64,000 bases of DNA, from positions 1,327,378 through 1,391,377 of the forward strand of contig PTFA01000192.1 of NCBI GenBank assembly GCA_003342895.1, read 5' to 3'. Position 1 is the stretch's first letter. The number at the start of each line of letters is the position of its first letter. Of the stretch, positions 1 to 11,330 are shown piece after piece. The notes beneath the pieces are model-generated. The model did not search any database, was not told the DNA's origin, and saw nothing but the letters and a program-made list of their open reading frames with translations. A program made the position numbers and the translations under genes. The stretch is from Casuarius casuarius. Lineage: Eukaryota > Chordata > Aves > Casuariiformes > Casuariidae.

Positions 1-777
1 AGGAGATGTCAGCAACCATTCCTTCTCTATCAGTACTTGTCCTTGGTCCACTCTGAGGACAATTTCAAATTCATCTATTCTGTTTTGGTCTTGCAGCCAG
101 GGAAGAAACTGCCAGATATTTTATACAGGTATGCAGAAGAGACAGNCTGGCAAACTGCCAAAAGGCAAATTTCTGATTGCTGTAGAAGGAAGATGAAGCT
201 CTGGATTATAAAACAGTGCTTCCGAGTCTATTTAGTCTGCGGTATGAGAAGCATATTGTAAAATAATGCTTTAAGAAGTCTGTCACTTAGAGAAGTAGAG
301 ACTTGTTTAGAGTTGTTATAAATCAGGTTTTGTATGGCTTAGGATATTTCCTAGTTTAGGGCAGTGGTTTCCCTCTAGATGCAATAAACATTTTTATAGA
401 TATTTCACTTGGGTCCCTTTCTGGTTTTGATACTAAATCTTCCATCTCTTCCTTGCTATTTCCTATAGCTGCCTGCGGGCATCCTTCATGCTATCCCTTT
501 ATGTATTTCCCCAGTACTATCCTGACGCTTTGCTGGTAAGATGTCTTTCATTTTCCGATAATGAGCAGACCAGAGGATTGGGAAATGCAGGGACACCTTG
601 CAGATACAAATACAGGCAAACATGCAGATAGCTAAGTAGCACCCACGCGGATATGAGTGCATAAATGCTTTGTCTTACACACGCAGTGAGTTCTTGAGGA
701 CTGAACTGTTGAACAACAGGGGCGTGCTAGTAATTTACGTAGTAACAAAACACAAAGGATATGATGTGAATAGTGTA
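1..777. other. No gene seen
   Basis: This is AT-rich DNA with no open frame that carries splice support. It would be 3' flank of the minus-strand exon at 951-1523 if that exon is real. Confidence 0.5.
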
Positions 778-783
778 TTTATT
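778..783 (-). promoter_or_regulatory. Poly(A) signal AATAAA for the 951-1523 exon
   Basis: A minus-strand AATAAA lies about 168 nt 3' of the TAA at 951. It gives this exon its own possible 3' end, separate from the signal at 4817-4822. Confidence 0.4.
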
Positions 784-950
784 TTCCAAGAAGAGACCTG
801 AACACCTCTGTTTCTCTAACTGTAATTACTTGAACATTATAAATGAAATTTGATGGCCTGTATGACATATATTGTGAGAGAAAAATGGCATAAAGTTGTA
901 AGTGAAGCTGATGTAATCAGCCAGAGAATTACAAGTGACTAGAGGCATCC

Positions 951-1523
951 TTAAAGCTTGGGGGGCATCGCCCAGAATCCGATCAGATGGTGAATGGTAT
1001 CAGCCATGCTTGCCACCTCCCTAGTAATGGCTTGAAGCTCCTGGACCATAATATCTGTATTTCCTTGGAGGCCCAGAACTGTATTTGTCATCTCCTCTGA
1101 AACCACGGCATTTTGTGTAGTATCCATAGCAAGTGGACCTCCAGCTGACGGCTTAGCAGGACTGAATACACAAGTACTGTTCTGCAGAAGAAACTTCTCC
1201 CAACCCCCACTGGAGACATGGAGAGTTCTGCTACCAAAACTGTTTGCTTTTCCAACAGTATCTCTTGAATTATCTGGAAGGAGGTTGAGGATGCTGGTGT
1301 CTTCACTTTCCTATTCAGACATGTGGCAAAAAGAAATGAAGTTTACGACCTCATCCTTGAGCTCTTTAAAGAAAATGGAAGAGGTGAGCCTCTGAGGTGA
1401 AGGCAAGCAGGAAGGTCTTGTGGCAGGAGTAAGGAAAGAATGATTTGTGTCTGCTGAAGCAATTGAATCAGGGGATGAGAGAGATGTAAAAAGAGGAAGC
1501 TGATGCCATGGGAATGGCTGAAT
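951..1523 (-). CDS. Terminal-type exon, in-frame TAG; unidentified protein
   Basis: The minus strand has an acceptor (TTTCTCTTACGTGTATTTTAG) at 1524-1525, followed by 191 codons in one frame to the TAA at 951-953. The frame is broken only by a TAG at 1311-1313. The first 70 codons (IQPFPWHQLPLFTSLSSPDS...) are Ser/Pro-rich. The next 119 (ESEDTSILNLLPDNSRDTVG...) end in a likely amphipathic helix (MVQELQAITREVASMADTIH) and a hydrophobic tail (GFWAMPPKL). The bases around the TAG also read as an acceptor (pyrimidine-rich, ending CTGAATAG). The true exon may therefore start at 1310, or the TAG may be a nonsense mutation. The helix resembles C-terminal segments of Myb/SANT-like DNA-binding proteins, but that is only a resemblance. 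It lies downstream of the 4885-5549 exons on the same strand and may be an alternative last exon of the same gene or a separate, partly decayed gene. Confidence 0.55.
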
Positions 1524-1889
1524 CTAAAATACACGTAAGAGAAATAGAAATGAACATTATGCCATATTTTCATAAAATGAAATTTTAATTTGTGAGCACT
1601 CATTAGCAGTGAGGATAGAATAAATTAGCCGTATTAAAATAGCTCCTCAAGGCCTCTGTTTCAAATGAAGCTTTATTTTGTTGAAGACCAGGTAACTGGA
1701 GAAAAGTGCTGAACCTTTTCCCTACAGGCTTGATTTAAGAGTCAAAAAACAGAGCTGATGGAAAATGGCATTAAGGCAAAGGCATATTTCTCTTTGTCTA
1801 GAATTGAACGTGTCTAAAACTGCTCATGTTTTAGCAACCAAAAACTCTGCCAAAAATAGTCATTTTGAAATGAGAAAGCAGATATTTAC

Positions 1890-1929
1890 AGCAGATATCT
1901 GCTAATGGGTATGCCAGCAGATATCTGCT
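1890..1929. repeat. Duplicated 14-bp perfect palindrome
   Basis: AGCAGATATCTGCT occurs at 1890-1903 and again at 1916-1929. Each copy is its own reverse complement and the starts are 26 bp apart. A related GCAGATAT half-copy lies just before the first. A paired palindrome can act as a binding site for a dimeric factor or extrude as a hairpin. No function can be read from sequence alone. Confidence 0.8.
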
Positions 1930-2604
1930 GCAATTGTTTGTGTTGATCTATTTTCTAATTAAAAGACCATATTTTAAAAGTTTGACCAGTTTAAACATAC
2001 AAAAGGGAGAGAGGGGAAATATGGGTACCACAAATAAGGACATAATGAGGTTGCATGATGCTTTTTTGGGATGTCTTTGGATACTCAAGCAAAGGTAAGT
2101 GTAAAAGTTTAATTTAAAATGAGCAAGGAATCATATCTGTGTGCTGAGGTGGGCACCAAACCTCAAATCTTCAGACAGTGCTATTGTATTAGGTTGGGAC
2201 TGATCATGACTACATTTATGTTAGAGTAAGAACATATTTTAAAAGCCATAAGCTTTCTCTCACAAGTGCTGCTCATTGACCTATAACACTGCTGTGGGAT
2301 CATTCAATTCTACAGACCAAGATGGAAAAAAACCCACCTCATTCCTCACTGAGTCTTCTCATAGCATATGGAGGGAAGATGCAGGCTAAACACAGCCTTT
2401 CAAAGAGAAGTCAAAAGAGAGAGCAGCAAAATCATTTTCTTTTGTTTTTATAGATAAGATATTGAGAAACACTGGTCCGCAAGGATATTTAAAAACAAAG
2501 TTGCAGTTCAAGTTTTAAAAAATTATGAACATCCAAAGATATATCTTTAATTCACTTCATGGGCTGCTGCTGGTTTTGTATCCATTGTTGTTTACATTTG
2601 TAAA

Positions 2605-2678
2605 GGGGAAAATTTGTTTAAATCCCCTTCTCTGAGGGGAAAATTTCTTTAAATTAGAGACTAGAAATTTGTTTAAAC
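2605..2678. repeat. Three diverged copies of a ~30-bp unit
   Basis: GGGGAAAATTTGTTTAAAT (2605-2623), GGGGAAAATTTCTTTAAAT (2636-2654) and a partial GAAATTTGTTTAAAC (2664-2678) form a short imperfect tandem array with a first period of 31 bp. Confidence 0.7.
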
Positions 2679-4816
2679 TAAAGCTGAGGTTGTGACATGA
2701 AGAAAAGATATAAGAGTTAGTCTTTCTTTAAAAACAATCATTTCACACTGCAAAAATTCGTAACAGCAGTTGCAGCTGCTGTACCTTTCAGGACACAGCT
2801 CTGGAAACAGGGAGGGAAATATATGATGGTCTTCAGTAAATAACTATCAGCTATAAGTCACGTCTCCTGGAAAAAAATGAAGTTTGAACCAGCCCTGCAC
2901 TTTAGAGACTCCTGCAAGTTTCATGATCCAAACTGATTTTAGCAACCTCAAAGCTAAAGGAGAGGTGGAGTTGCTCTGCTGACTGGTGACAGCTGTGGAG
3001 TTGATTGTCACTGTAAAGTTATGAAGGATTCATCTCCTAAGAAGGGGAGTCTGGGGGCATCAGAGCAGGGGAGAGATGAAAGTTAACTGAGAGATACTGT
3101 TGGAAGAGCTGCCGATAGATTTACCAAGGGCTTGAGTTCTGTTTTCCCAGAACAGCCATTCGCCTACGGGAAAAAAGTATCTTCAGAAAGTCTAAGTGCA
3201 ATGCAAAGTCTTGTATGTCACGTTGCAGTGCCACACTGCTCTTGGCACAGTCCCAAGAAGCTTGATGTTGGCCTGACCTATGTACCAGAAAGCACTTACT
3301 AAAACAGACCACAGCATGCTGAATTGTAACACATCTAGGTGCAGATTTACAGGCAGAGCAGCTACTGGTTTCAAAATTCATGTACGCTTTTCTCTCCCTC
3401 TCCACCTGCTACTTTTGTTTTCTACACCATTCCCAGAAGCATAGCCTTGCAACTTGATGACAAGATTACACTGAGGGCAAACTACACAAGTGGGAATACC
3501 ACCTTTATATTCCTCCTCTGCTTCCTCGGGCCAGCTGGAGATGTGTTCAGCCTCTGAGCTAATAAATTATGCTGGCTTGAAATAATCCCAGCAGCCATTT
3601 ACTAGAGTCTGATATAGTCCCTCTTTGGCATGCTGGGAGTACGTACGGGAGCATCATAATTCCCCATTTGTGGAGGAATGCACTGATGTCTTTTTTAGAA
3701 AAGTTTTATGGCTTCTTTTGATGGCAGACATGACAGAAAGAGTCCTTGTGGGCAATGATGTGCCACTTACTTGTCACATGGTAACATGCCGATGTGAGAT
3801 AGCAATGTATAACTAGGCACTGTTCTATCTCATATGAGACTTCAGATAAGATGGAATTATTTTGTTACTTTATATGAGTATTTTTAAATGATACTATGCT
3901 TACAAAAATAAGTTTGTGTTTCATGAAGTGTAGCTTTTGTTTTCTGTGTGAGGGGGTGGTTTAGTACTTTACCTTCAGATTTTCATTAATATTTTAACTA
4001 AATAGAAATCAATGTGTGAATATCAAAAATATTTTCAGGGATAGTAGATTTGAACTGTGTCACAAATCTTTCGCAACAAGCAGTTTTGTCTTTCTGACTG
4101 TTTCCTTTACAAGTGCTTGTGACCATGCAGGATGCATTTTTTTAAAACAGCCTTTCAGACAGAAGCTTCTCTGCTCCTTACTTCCACAGTAGTGACTTCT
4201 CTGTTATTCTGAAGATACTTAGTATTTTCTTGTTGACAGTAGTGACTCTCTATTGGAATATAGTCTTCCAGTGTCTTCAGAGTGGTCGCTTTCACTCTAG
4301 GATGCTCTTTAGCTATTTTCTACATTCTACAGAACAGCTCTGCGCAGAACGCTAAAATTTATCCAGCTGAGTGACATCTCCTCCAGTAGGGCAGGTGTTC
4401 TGAATGCCACTGCAATTCTCTGGTAGTGAATGATGCTACAGTGAGGCAAAGTGAAAGCAAGTATCATTTCCTCAGCTCAGCTACCAAAAAAATGTATTTT
4501 TGTTTTCATTTTGGGCCAAGAACATCTCTCTGACTATGGCCCTACCTAAAAGGGAAAATGTTGCAAATGACAATTTTGAACTTAAGGATCATTAAATGCT
4601 TATAACTAACTTTAAGGTTTGAATTCCCTTAAAGTCAAAGAAAACCTTGCTGCGGTCCCTGACAAGGCCGTTCTTGTTTTATGAGTAACTGGAGAACTTT
4701 TGTTCCTGTGATTGGTAAGCCGTGGCCTCTTTTAGGCCAGACTTAAAACCTGTGTGAATACGCACAAACGTGTTGCCCATCTTTGAAATGCCCTGTTAAA
4801 GATGAGTGGTCTGGCT

Positions 4817-4822
4817 TTTATT
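4817..4822 (-). promoter_or_regulatory. Poly(A) signal AATAAA for the 4885-5549 gene
   Basis: A canonical AATAAA on the minus strand (TTTATT on the plus strand) lies about 63 nt 3' of the TAA stop at 4885. This fits a short 3' UTR. The hexamer is common by chance in AT-rich DNA, so the support comes from its position after a phase-consistent terminal exon. Confidence 0.5.
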
Positions 4823-4884
4823 ACTAGAATTTTGCCCTTGTTAGTAATATCTACTGCTGAATATGATGATTTAAATTAAAACAG

Positions 4885-4977
4885 TTACTTAAACTCTGGA
4901 CAGTATTCACCTGACTGCTGTTGAAGCTGCTTGGCATATTCAGTATTGTACTCACCTGGGCTGACTGTAAGAATTGT
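4885..4977 (-). CDS. Terminal coding exon of the same unidentified gene
   Basis: After the acceptor CTTTTGTGCTGCAG the minus strand reads 30 codons (TILTVSPGEYNTEYAKQLQQ, then QSGEYCPEFK) and stops at TAA, 4885-4887. The exon starts in phase 0, which matches the codon-boundary end of the upstream exon. The C-terminus has a short Gln/Lys-rich segment that could form a helix. An AATAAA lies about 63 nt past the stop. Internal GGTGAGTA and GGTGAATA also look like donors, so an alternative form that splices onward cannot be excluded. The three exons together give about 180 C-terminal residues of a protein I cannot name. Confidence 0.68.
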   Translation of the reverse strand, partial: TILTVSPGEYNTEYAKQLQQQSGEYCPEFK

Positions 4978-5030
4978 CTGCAGCACAAAAGGTGATGCTG
5001 ATAATGCCCATTGAAGTGTGAAGGACTAAC

Positions 5031-5083
5031 CTGCTTAGCTGTGCTGTCATGGGATTCACATTCAGCAAGCACTAAGTAGTACA
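5031..5083 (-). CDS. Short coding exon of the same unidentified gene
   Basis: This 53-nt minus-strand exon follows the acceptor TTCTCCCCACTCCCAG and ends at the donor CAG|GTTAGT. It starts with two bases (TG) that join the single G left by the upstream exon to make a Val codon. It then reads YYLVLAECESHDSTAKQ without a stop and ends exactly on a codon boundary. The agreement of splice phase on both sides is the main evidence that it is real. The intron to the upstream exon is only about 60 nt and the one to the downstream exon about 53 nt. Such introns are very short but occur in compact avian genes. The peptide was not recognised. Confidence 0.68.
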
Positions 5084-5142
5084 CTGGGAGTGGGGAGAAC
5101 ACAGACATCAGAATATATGTAACATGGACCGTGCAAACTCAC

Positions 5143-5549
5143 CTGGCCTTGGAGAAGGATGGACAGTCATGCTAGCTGCCTGCATGCTATCACATGTGGA
5201 AGGTGTTGGCTTCATAATTTCCTCACTTGCTATGGTGNTTCCCAAAGACTGGAAGGAGTTGAATGTAGGAGCAAGGTAGATGGTCTCCACAGAAGCTTTG
5301 TTGCTGGGTGGAAAAAGAACCGACTTTGAATTTTGACGGCTACTTTTGGCATCATCTTCTGGGACTGCTAACCAGGATCAGGCAACATGACGTTTGCAGT
5401 TTTGGGAGTGCTTGCACCTGCCTGTTTGTTGGAAGGAGGTTTCAGGGTGGTGCCAGAAGCAGGGTTTGAGACAGTATTATCTCCTTTCCTGTTTAAGCCC
5501 CCTGTTTGTGGAGTAGTTTGGTTTGTCTCTGAAAGGCAGGAAGCAACAC
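5143..5549 (-). CDS. Internal coding exon of an unidentified gene (frame break inside)
   Basis: On the minus strand this exon starts after a strong acceptor (pyrimidine-rich tract ending GCTGCTTTGCAG) and ends at a consensus donor, CAG|GTGAGT. It begins with two bases of a split codon and ends with one. The first reading frame (VASCLSETNQ... to ...ANVMLPDPG, about 58 codons) ends in TAG near 5370. The next part (AVPEDDAKSSRQNSK... to ...MTVHPSPRP, about 76 codons) is open in a frame shifted by one base up to the donor. The 407-nt length is one base short of what the two phases require, so a single missing base near 5365-5380 would join the frames. The protein is rich in Ser, Thr, Pro, Asn and Lys with no recognisable domain, as in a disordered region of a nuclear or scaffold protein (inference). 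The break may be an assembly error, a true mutation, or a sign of two alternative exon forms. The preceding exon was not found. Confidence 0.7.
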
Positions 5550-5635
5550 CTGCAAAGCAGCAAATGAAAACAATCTCACAGAAAAGGAATGTATCACAGA
5601 TGGGAAAAAGGAGGTCGTCATCAAGTTGATCAGAA

Positions 5636-5692
5636 TGTAAATTGCATGTAAATATGTAAATAATGTAAATATGTAATAAAGTAAATATGATC
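5636..5692. repeat. AT-rich tandem (GTAAATAT-like units)
   Basis: Repeated ATGTAAATA/TGTAAATAA motifs form a degenerate short tandem array just upstream (minus sense) of the acceptor of the 5143-5549 exon. A similar AGATATAATA duplication lies at about 5879-5910. Confidence 0.7.
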
Positions 5693-5924
5693 ATGTGTTT
5701 CAATGTACTCTACAAATGTATACATACCACGAGAACATCAGAACTGACAAATCAGGGCAGACTGCTCTGCCAGAGAAGAGTACTAGCACATGGAAAACAC
5801 AATGACAACTACCCAAAATGGTCTCCCAGCCTCTGGTGATTTCTTGTCCAGAGGTTTCCTCAGCTAGAGGTGATGTTTTTAGATATAATAGATATATTTA
5901 GATATAATACTGCATAAATTCTTT

Positions 5925-6475
5925 TTCATGAATGTGTTCAATCACTTCTCGTATTTAGATAAACTTCTGGTATTCATAGCATCCTCTGGCAAGGATTTCC
6001 ACAGTTTAACTGTTCCTTACTTGAAGTACCTCCCTTTTCTTTATTTTGAATCTGCCAGTCATGTTTGATGTTTCTTTGTTCTTGTATTAGAGTCATTCCA
6101 TATCCACTATTTCTTTGTTTTACCTGATTTTAGGGGGGTTGTCCATCTCTCTAACTACTCTTTGTAAACAATCTTTGTCTTTATTAATCTGAATAATTTA
6201 GAGTCTCAGCAAAGTTTGTCATCAAGCAGCATATTCTTTTTCTAGGTAATTTATGAGGATGTCGAACAGTACCTGTCCCAGTACAGATCCCTGGGGGACT
6301 TTATTGGTGACCTCTTCCTACTAAAAAAACTAACCATTCATTTGAACCCTTTATTTCTTATCTTTCAGCCACTTAAATAATCATTTGTAGACCTTTATCC
6401 CATGGCAGGTTAGTTTCTTTAAAAGCCTTAGATGGGGTTCATGTTGAACACCTTTGCATTTATACAGAAGGGAGG
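5925..6475 (-). mobile_element. Old CR1 LINE fragment, antisense to the window
   Basis: On the plus strand, 5977-6010 matches the reverse complement of the CR1 3' region (CCTCTGGCAAGGATTTCCAC followed by the AGTTTAAC segment). The stretch 6255-6300 (CCTGTCCCAGTACAGATCCC) is antisense to the conserved reverse-transcriptase motif. Its minus-strand translation reads VPQGSVLGQVLFDILIN, a close match to the PQGSVLGP...LFNIFIN block of CR1 RT. Later sequence to about 6475 continues into the RT domain. The copy is degraded by indels, lacks a full ORF and runs 5' to 3' on the minus strand. It lies upstream of the minus-strand coding exons, probably in an intron. This older CR1 type is shared by turtles, crocodilians and birds. 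Confidence 0.85.
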
Positions 6476-9400
6476 TGTTGATGTTCCCACAGAGAGGGAC
6501 TGTTCCAGCTGTGCCATTCCACAACTGGGGGAGAATCAACTGTTATCAAGTAGTTCTTTGGAATAATTTAAGGGAAACTGTGCTGAATACCAAATTGCAA
6601 TCACTATAGCAAATTGCAAATAAGCATAAGCCGCTAAATCTAAGTTTCTTTTCTATTATTAGAACATCAGTAATCAAAAAGAAAGTTACAGTCTTGTTAG
6701 TCTGGTACTAGATCAGCCAAGGAAAATGAGATTTGGTAATGGAATGTATAGGACAGTCATACTGATGTACTTAAAACCAGGAGAGGTCGTTGCTCTTCTG
6801 TAAACATTAACCACTAAGCTACTTTGATCAGGAATATAGAGTTTACAGAGCAGCTATACTCTTAATTCCCTGCTTATTCTATGCATTCAAAATGGGGTCT
6901 GCATTCTAAGATCTCAAACTCAGAGAAGTCTCATTTCCTCGCTAGTATGATCCCTTTGTGATCAATAACACACTTTGAATCATGAATGTGACGTTCAGAG
7001 CATAAAACTTGACATGTTGATAAACTATATGGTGTTATGTTATAATGATGTCACTCCCTTCCCCCCCCGCCCCACACCTCCAGTATCTATTAAGCACTCA
7101 TTTCTCAGCACTAACCAACCTTGGTGACATTGTAGGTGACCCACGTCTNTTCCTTGGGATTCTCTGCTGATCAGTGTTAGATCACTTAGTAGGTTTATAC
7201 TTGGTGTGAAATGTGACTGGAATGCAAAACAGCTGCAAAACAGACTTGCCATCCTAAGACATTGACCCCATGGGGGGAAATTCAAATGTATTAAATGAGA
7301 TAAAAGTGAATAATTATCCCCCAGTAATAGTGCCAATGCTATCAATGGAAAACTTTGTACAATTTTGTTAAAAATAAGCAGGTAAATGGATATTGTTGTC
7401 TGACATCAGAATAGAATATTGCAATAAACCTGCACATATTCAGTAAGGTAGGACACTGACTCTTCTGACTTGGCTAGATAAATTAATTGAAGGCCACCTC
7501 CTTGTTTAATAAAGGGAAATGATGTAAGTCTTGTCGNTTACAGTACAATTCCACAAAGTTAGAAAGACTTTAAAAATATTCGTACTGCTGTGCTATCTAA
7601 AGAAGAGCTCTGCTTCCAGAAAGTTACCTAGAAGTAATAATATTGATGAAAAGAGTAAACTTAAAAAAAAAAAAGAGGGGAGTGGGAGCGAGTGCACCAC
7701 TTTCAAACCTGCCTTAGCAATCCATAACAACATGGGAAACATTGTGTTCAGGTAATTGCTACACAGGATAAATCAATCTGGCAAAATTAAGTGCTGGTGA
7801 CATGAGTGCAATAGAGGCAGTTTATCATGCCAGCTCTCTTAGTTTGGTCTGAAACAAGGCACTATAGCAAAATGAATATTTTCAGTGAATTCTGAAGTCA
7901 AGAATGACTTAGCACTCCCTGAGATTTTCTTTTATTACTGAAGAAAAGATATATGGTAAAACATCTGTGTTTAAGATAATTAAGTTCTCATTGATTAGAA
8001 TGACTTATTCTACTGCCAAATGGACTCTACTGAGATACTGAAAATGGAGACTTCTCTTCTTGTAACTTAGCTGCATACAGGAAGACCCATGATGGCTTCA
8101 TTACATTTTAGACAAGACAGCAGTGTGCAAAGATTATGTCAATGATGACATTGAAGGTCTTTGTCATGATAAAAATGAAAATATTGTGTAGAAGATAAGG
8201 TTGCTGAAAGGTTCCTATCTAACTATCAGTAGCTCAGAAAGAAGGATAATAAATATTATATATAAAAATATATAAAATGTGAATGGTAGAACACTTCTGA
8301 AAAACAAGCTGGTTTTATATTTTTTTGCTGTTTTTTTTAATACTTTATACATGTTGAAGTTGGTTTTATAATCCAGTATAAGCATGCTACTGTCAAGATA
8401 AGGAAAGCTCTTTATCCATTTATGATGGATTAAGATGTTCTCAAACAATCTTTTTGATAGAAACAATGAATGACTTCATGCTAAAAGTTGCTGACCACCA
8501 AAACTATGAAATTTTACTTATGATGGCAGCCTGTAACAAATGAGACTTTAACCCCAGTTCAGCAATAGAATAGGTGCTTTCCATGGGACTGACAATCTAA
8601 CATCCATATGGTTATAGCTCTTTCTGAATCTTGTTGCCATATTTTTCACTGGATGTTAAAACAGTATTGCCATTACGGTGTTGTAATATGATGCCTGCTT
8701 TGCTGAAAAAGAATTTCCTCACATATCTCCAAAGGAAGTCTATTCAGCACCTTGATATGAGAAAAATAAGAATCAGCACTTGTATGGTGTCAGGTCTTTG
8801 GGAGTTTTTTGATCAATGCCCTATACAGAGAGGTCAAGTGATCAAGTTATTGATAGTCTCATATCTCTTCATGATTCATCTTCCTGAAATCTTGTGAAAC
8901 AAGTGACTTCCTTAGTCTTGGTCAGACAACAGAGATGACAGTTGGTTTTTTTTTTTTGGTTTGTTTGTTTTTTGTACTGGCAAAAAAGAGCAATGAACCT
9001 GTCCAGAAACTCTAGGAAAAAATCACTTTGTTGTAAAGTCATTTGTCGGTGACTGGCTTAATGACAGTAGGTCAACTGAATCCCAAGAGAAGGTCAAACT
9101 CATTGAGCGTTGATTTGTTTCCCTGAACATGTTCATGTTAAAAGATCTGTATGTTCCCATGGGGTCAGAGAATATGCTTTATATTATTTACTAAAGACAA
9201 TGTTTTCCATTGCTCCTTCAGACAAGAGCTTTGAAAATTTTTGTTAGAAAATGTTTCAACATTAAGTTTTGATTCATGACATCACAGGAAGAAAACAGAA
9301 AACAGTAGAAAACATTCCACCCACTCATCCTGCATTGATACAGCATATTCACTGAGCAGCCCTACAAGTTAGCTCGTAGCACCAAATGGTCTTAAATGTG

Positions 9401-11265
9401 ATCATTAGCAAACTCTGAGCCATGTGGAGAAGGAAAGGTAGAGACAGATTTCCAGCCTGCACAGAAAACTCTCCCAAAGTAACTAATGCTCTGTAAAAGT
9501 CATTGGAAGTTGCTTAAAGAAAAAGCCTAAAGAGCTGCACACATATCCAGAGACTGGTCCATAGCATCATGCTGTCTCACTGTGGTAGAGTATAAAACAC
9601 AAAGTGTAGCTGGTAGGTATGCAGAGGAAGTGCGGCAAATTCAAAAATGAGGAGAAAACATACCTACTTNATATACAAATGAAATGTGCAAATTTTGTAC
9701 TATCTAAGTTAAAGCGGGTAAAACTCATTTTCTCTCAACTACACAACAGAAGGGCAAGTACCATCTGCAGAAATCCAAAAGCCATATAGCATATGGTAAT
9801 ATTTTTATTTTAAGTGGTAGGAAAAGTCTGTCAGCATGCTTCCCCCCTCTTATTAATTTCTCCTGGTCACTTTACATGACAGATTTCTGACAACATAGCT
9901 AAACTAACAGATGCAGTTGCCCTTCGTGACTGACATGCAGAATACTCTAGTGAAAGGAGTTTTCCGAATTTTCCATGGGCAACGCCAAGCCTGGAGCCTG
10001 CTGTTTCAGTACACACACTATTGCAATAGCAAAACTGCCTCTCCTCTGGTACAGTTTGGTCATTTTCACAGGATATTTTGACTATTCAAGTATAAAATGC
10101 AACTTTGTGATTACAGTTACATCCAAATTAAGGGCACTTGGGTAGTATGAGAAAGAGCTCTGTATATGAATATAGTCTTACTATGTGAGAGATTCTCTCA
10201 GGTGATCCAAAAATGCTCTTTGTCTTCTAATACTGGTAATATGATTCTGCACTACACAAGCTGATTCCATGTGAGCCCCTGCACCTGCTATTTAGACAGA
10301 TCTGTACTACCGTTACCTTCTTGGTTGCTGATTTATTTTAGCTTCTCATTGCAGGTCTATACCGTGGTGTTCTCCACGCACTGCTACACTGCAGCTTTCT
10401 TTGAGAAAGCTAGATTTTTCAGAGATTGTCTCTATAAGCAATTTCTCCGCTAGCTTGATATGCCATATCCCATTAAAGATTACAAAGCAGAGTCAGCAAG
10501 CATGACAAGAGATTTTTTTAAAAAAAGTTTAAATGTATCTCTTGGCTTGAGACTGTACAAATGAAAGAATTGAAAGAATCTTGCCTTCAATAATTACATT
10601 GCTCAAGGAAATATTGCTCAGAGATAATGGAAAGGCCCGTGTGGTAATTGCTTGTGGTACTAACCAGTTGATACAGTGGGGAGATCTGAATTGCTTAATG
10701 AACTGATTTAAAGGTAGATATATTGTGTCTTTTGACAGTGACAGTATATGTTTTTCTAAATATCCTATCTGAGAGACAGGTTTTTAATTCCTTGCTCTCT
10801 CTGTTCCTGCTTTTGTACATAGATACATAGAGGCAATAATATCCCTCCAGTAACAGAAAGATATAAAATATCTGTACAAATGTATACATTTTGAGAAAGC
10901 TTTAAGCATCTCAAATGTGAGAAGGCATTTTTCACTCAAAACTGTCATGCTACAGCTTCAGCAGAAAACACATTTAGAGGTTCTTTAGTTAGGCAACACG
11001 TATACCCTGGGTGATCTCTGGCTTTCTCACATTGGAACATGGTGTGAAGCTGATGAGCATAACTTTCAAAAAGCAAAGCTCCATCTGAGAAATGTCGTAG
11101 TTCCTTTTCTTCTCTTGTAACCTGAGTAGCTCTAATCCTTCATCGGGCTCCCCATTCTTGTGCTAGTATTTTATCACTATAGTGTGAACACAGGCCCCTT
11201 ATCACCCAGAACTCCCCCACAGAAGATCTGATACCAGGAAATGCCACATTTATCATTCATTTTCA

Positions 11266-11330
11266 CTTAATTCTCCTCTTCTTCCTCTCTCTCCCCCTCT
11301 GTCTCCCTCCTCCTTTCTCTCCTCCCATCA
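11266..11330. repeat. Long pyrimidine tract
   Basis: About 65 nt are almost entirely C and T (CTCCTCTTCTTCCTCTCTCT and onward). Tracts like this are prone to triplex (H-DNA) formation and length change. There is no gene nearby. Confidence 0.8.

Larger units (their letters stand above)
1526..4816. other. Intronic or intergenic stretch
   Basis: This stretch lies between the two minus-strand terminal exons. Apart from the palindrome pair and the small array listed separately, I see no exon with convincing boundaries. Open frames at 3121-3405 (minus) and 3339-3557 (plus) overlap and have no coding character. Confidence 0.5.

Noticed and set aside
5387..5629. Plus-strand 80-codon frame overlapping the minus-strand exon
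   Set aside because: It is the antisense shadow of the better-supported minus-strand exon and has no splice context of its own.
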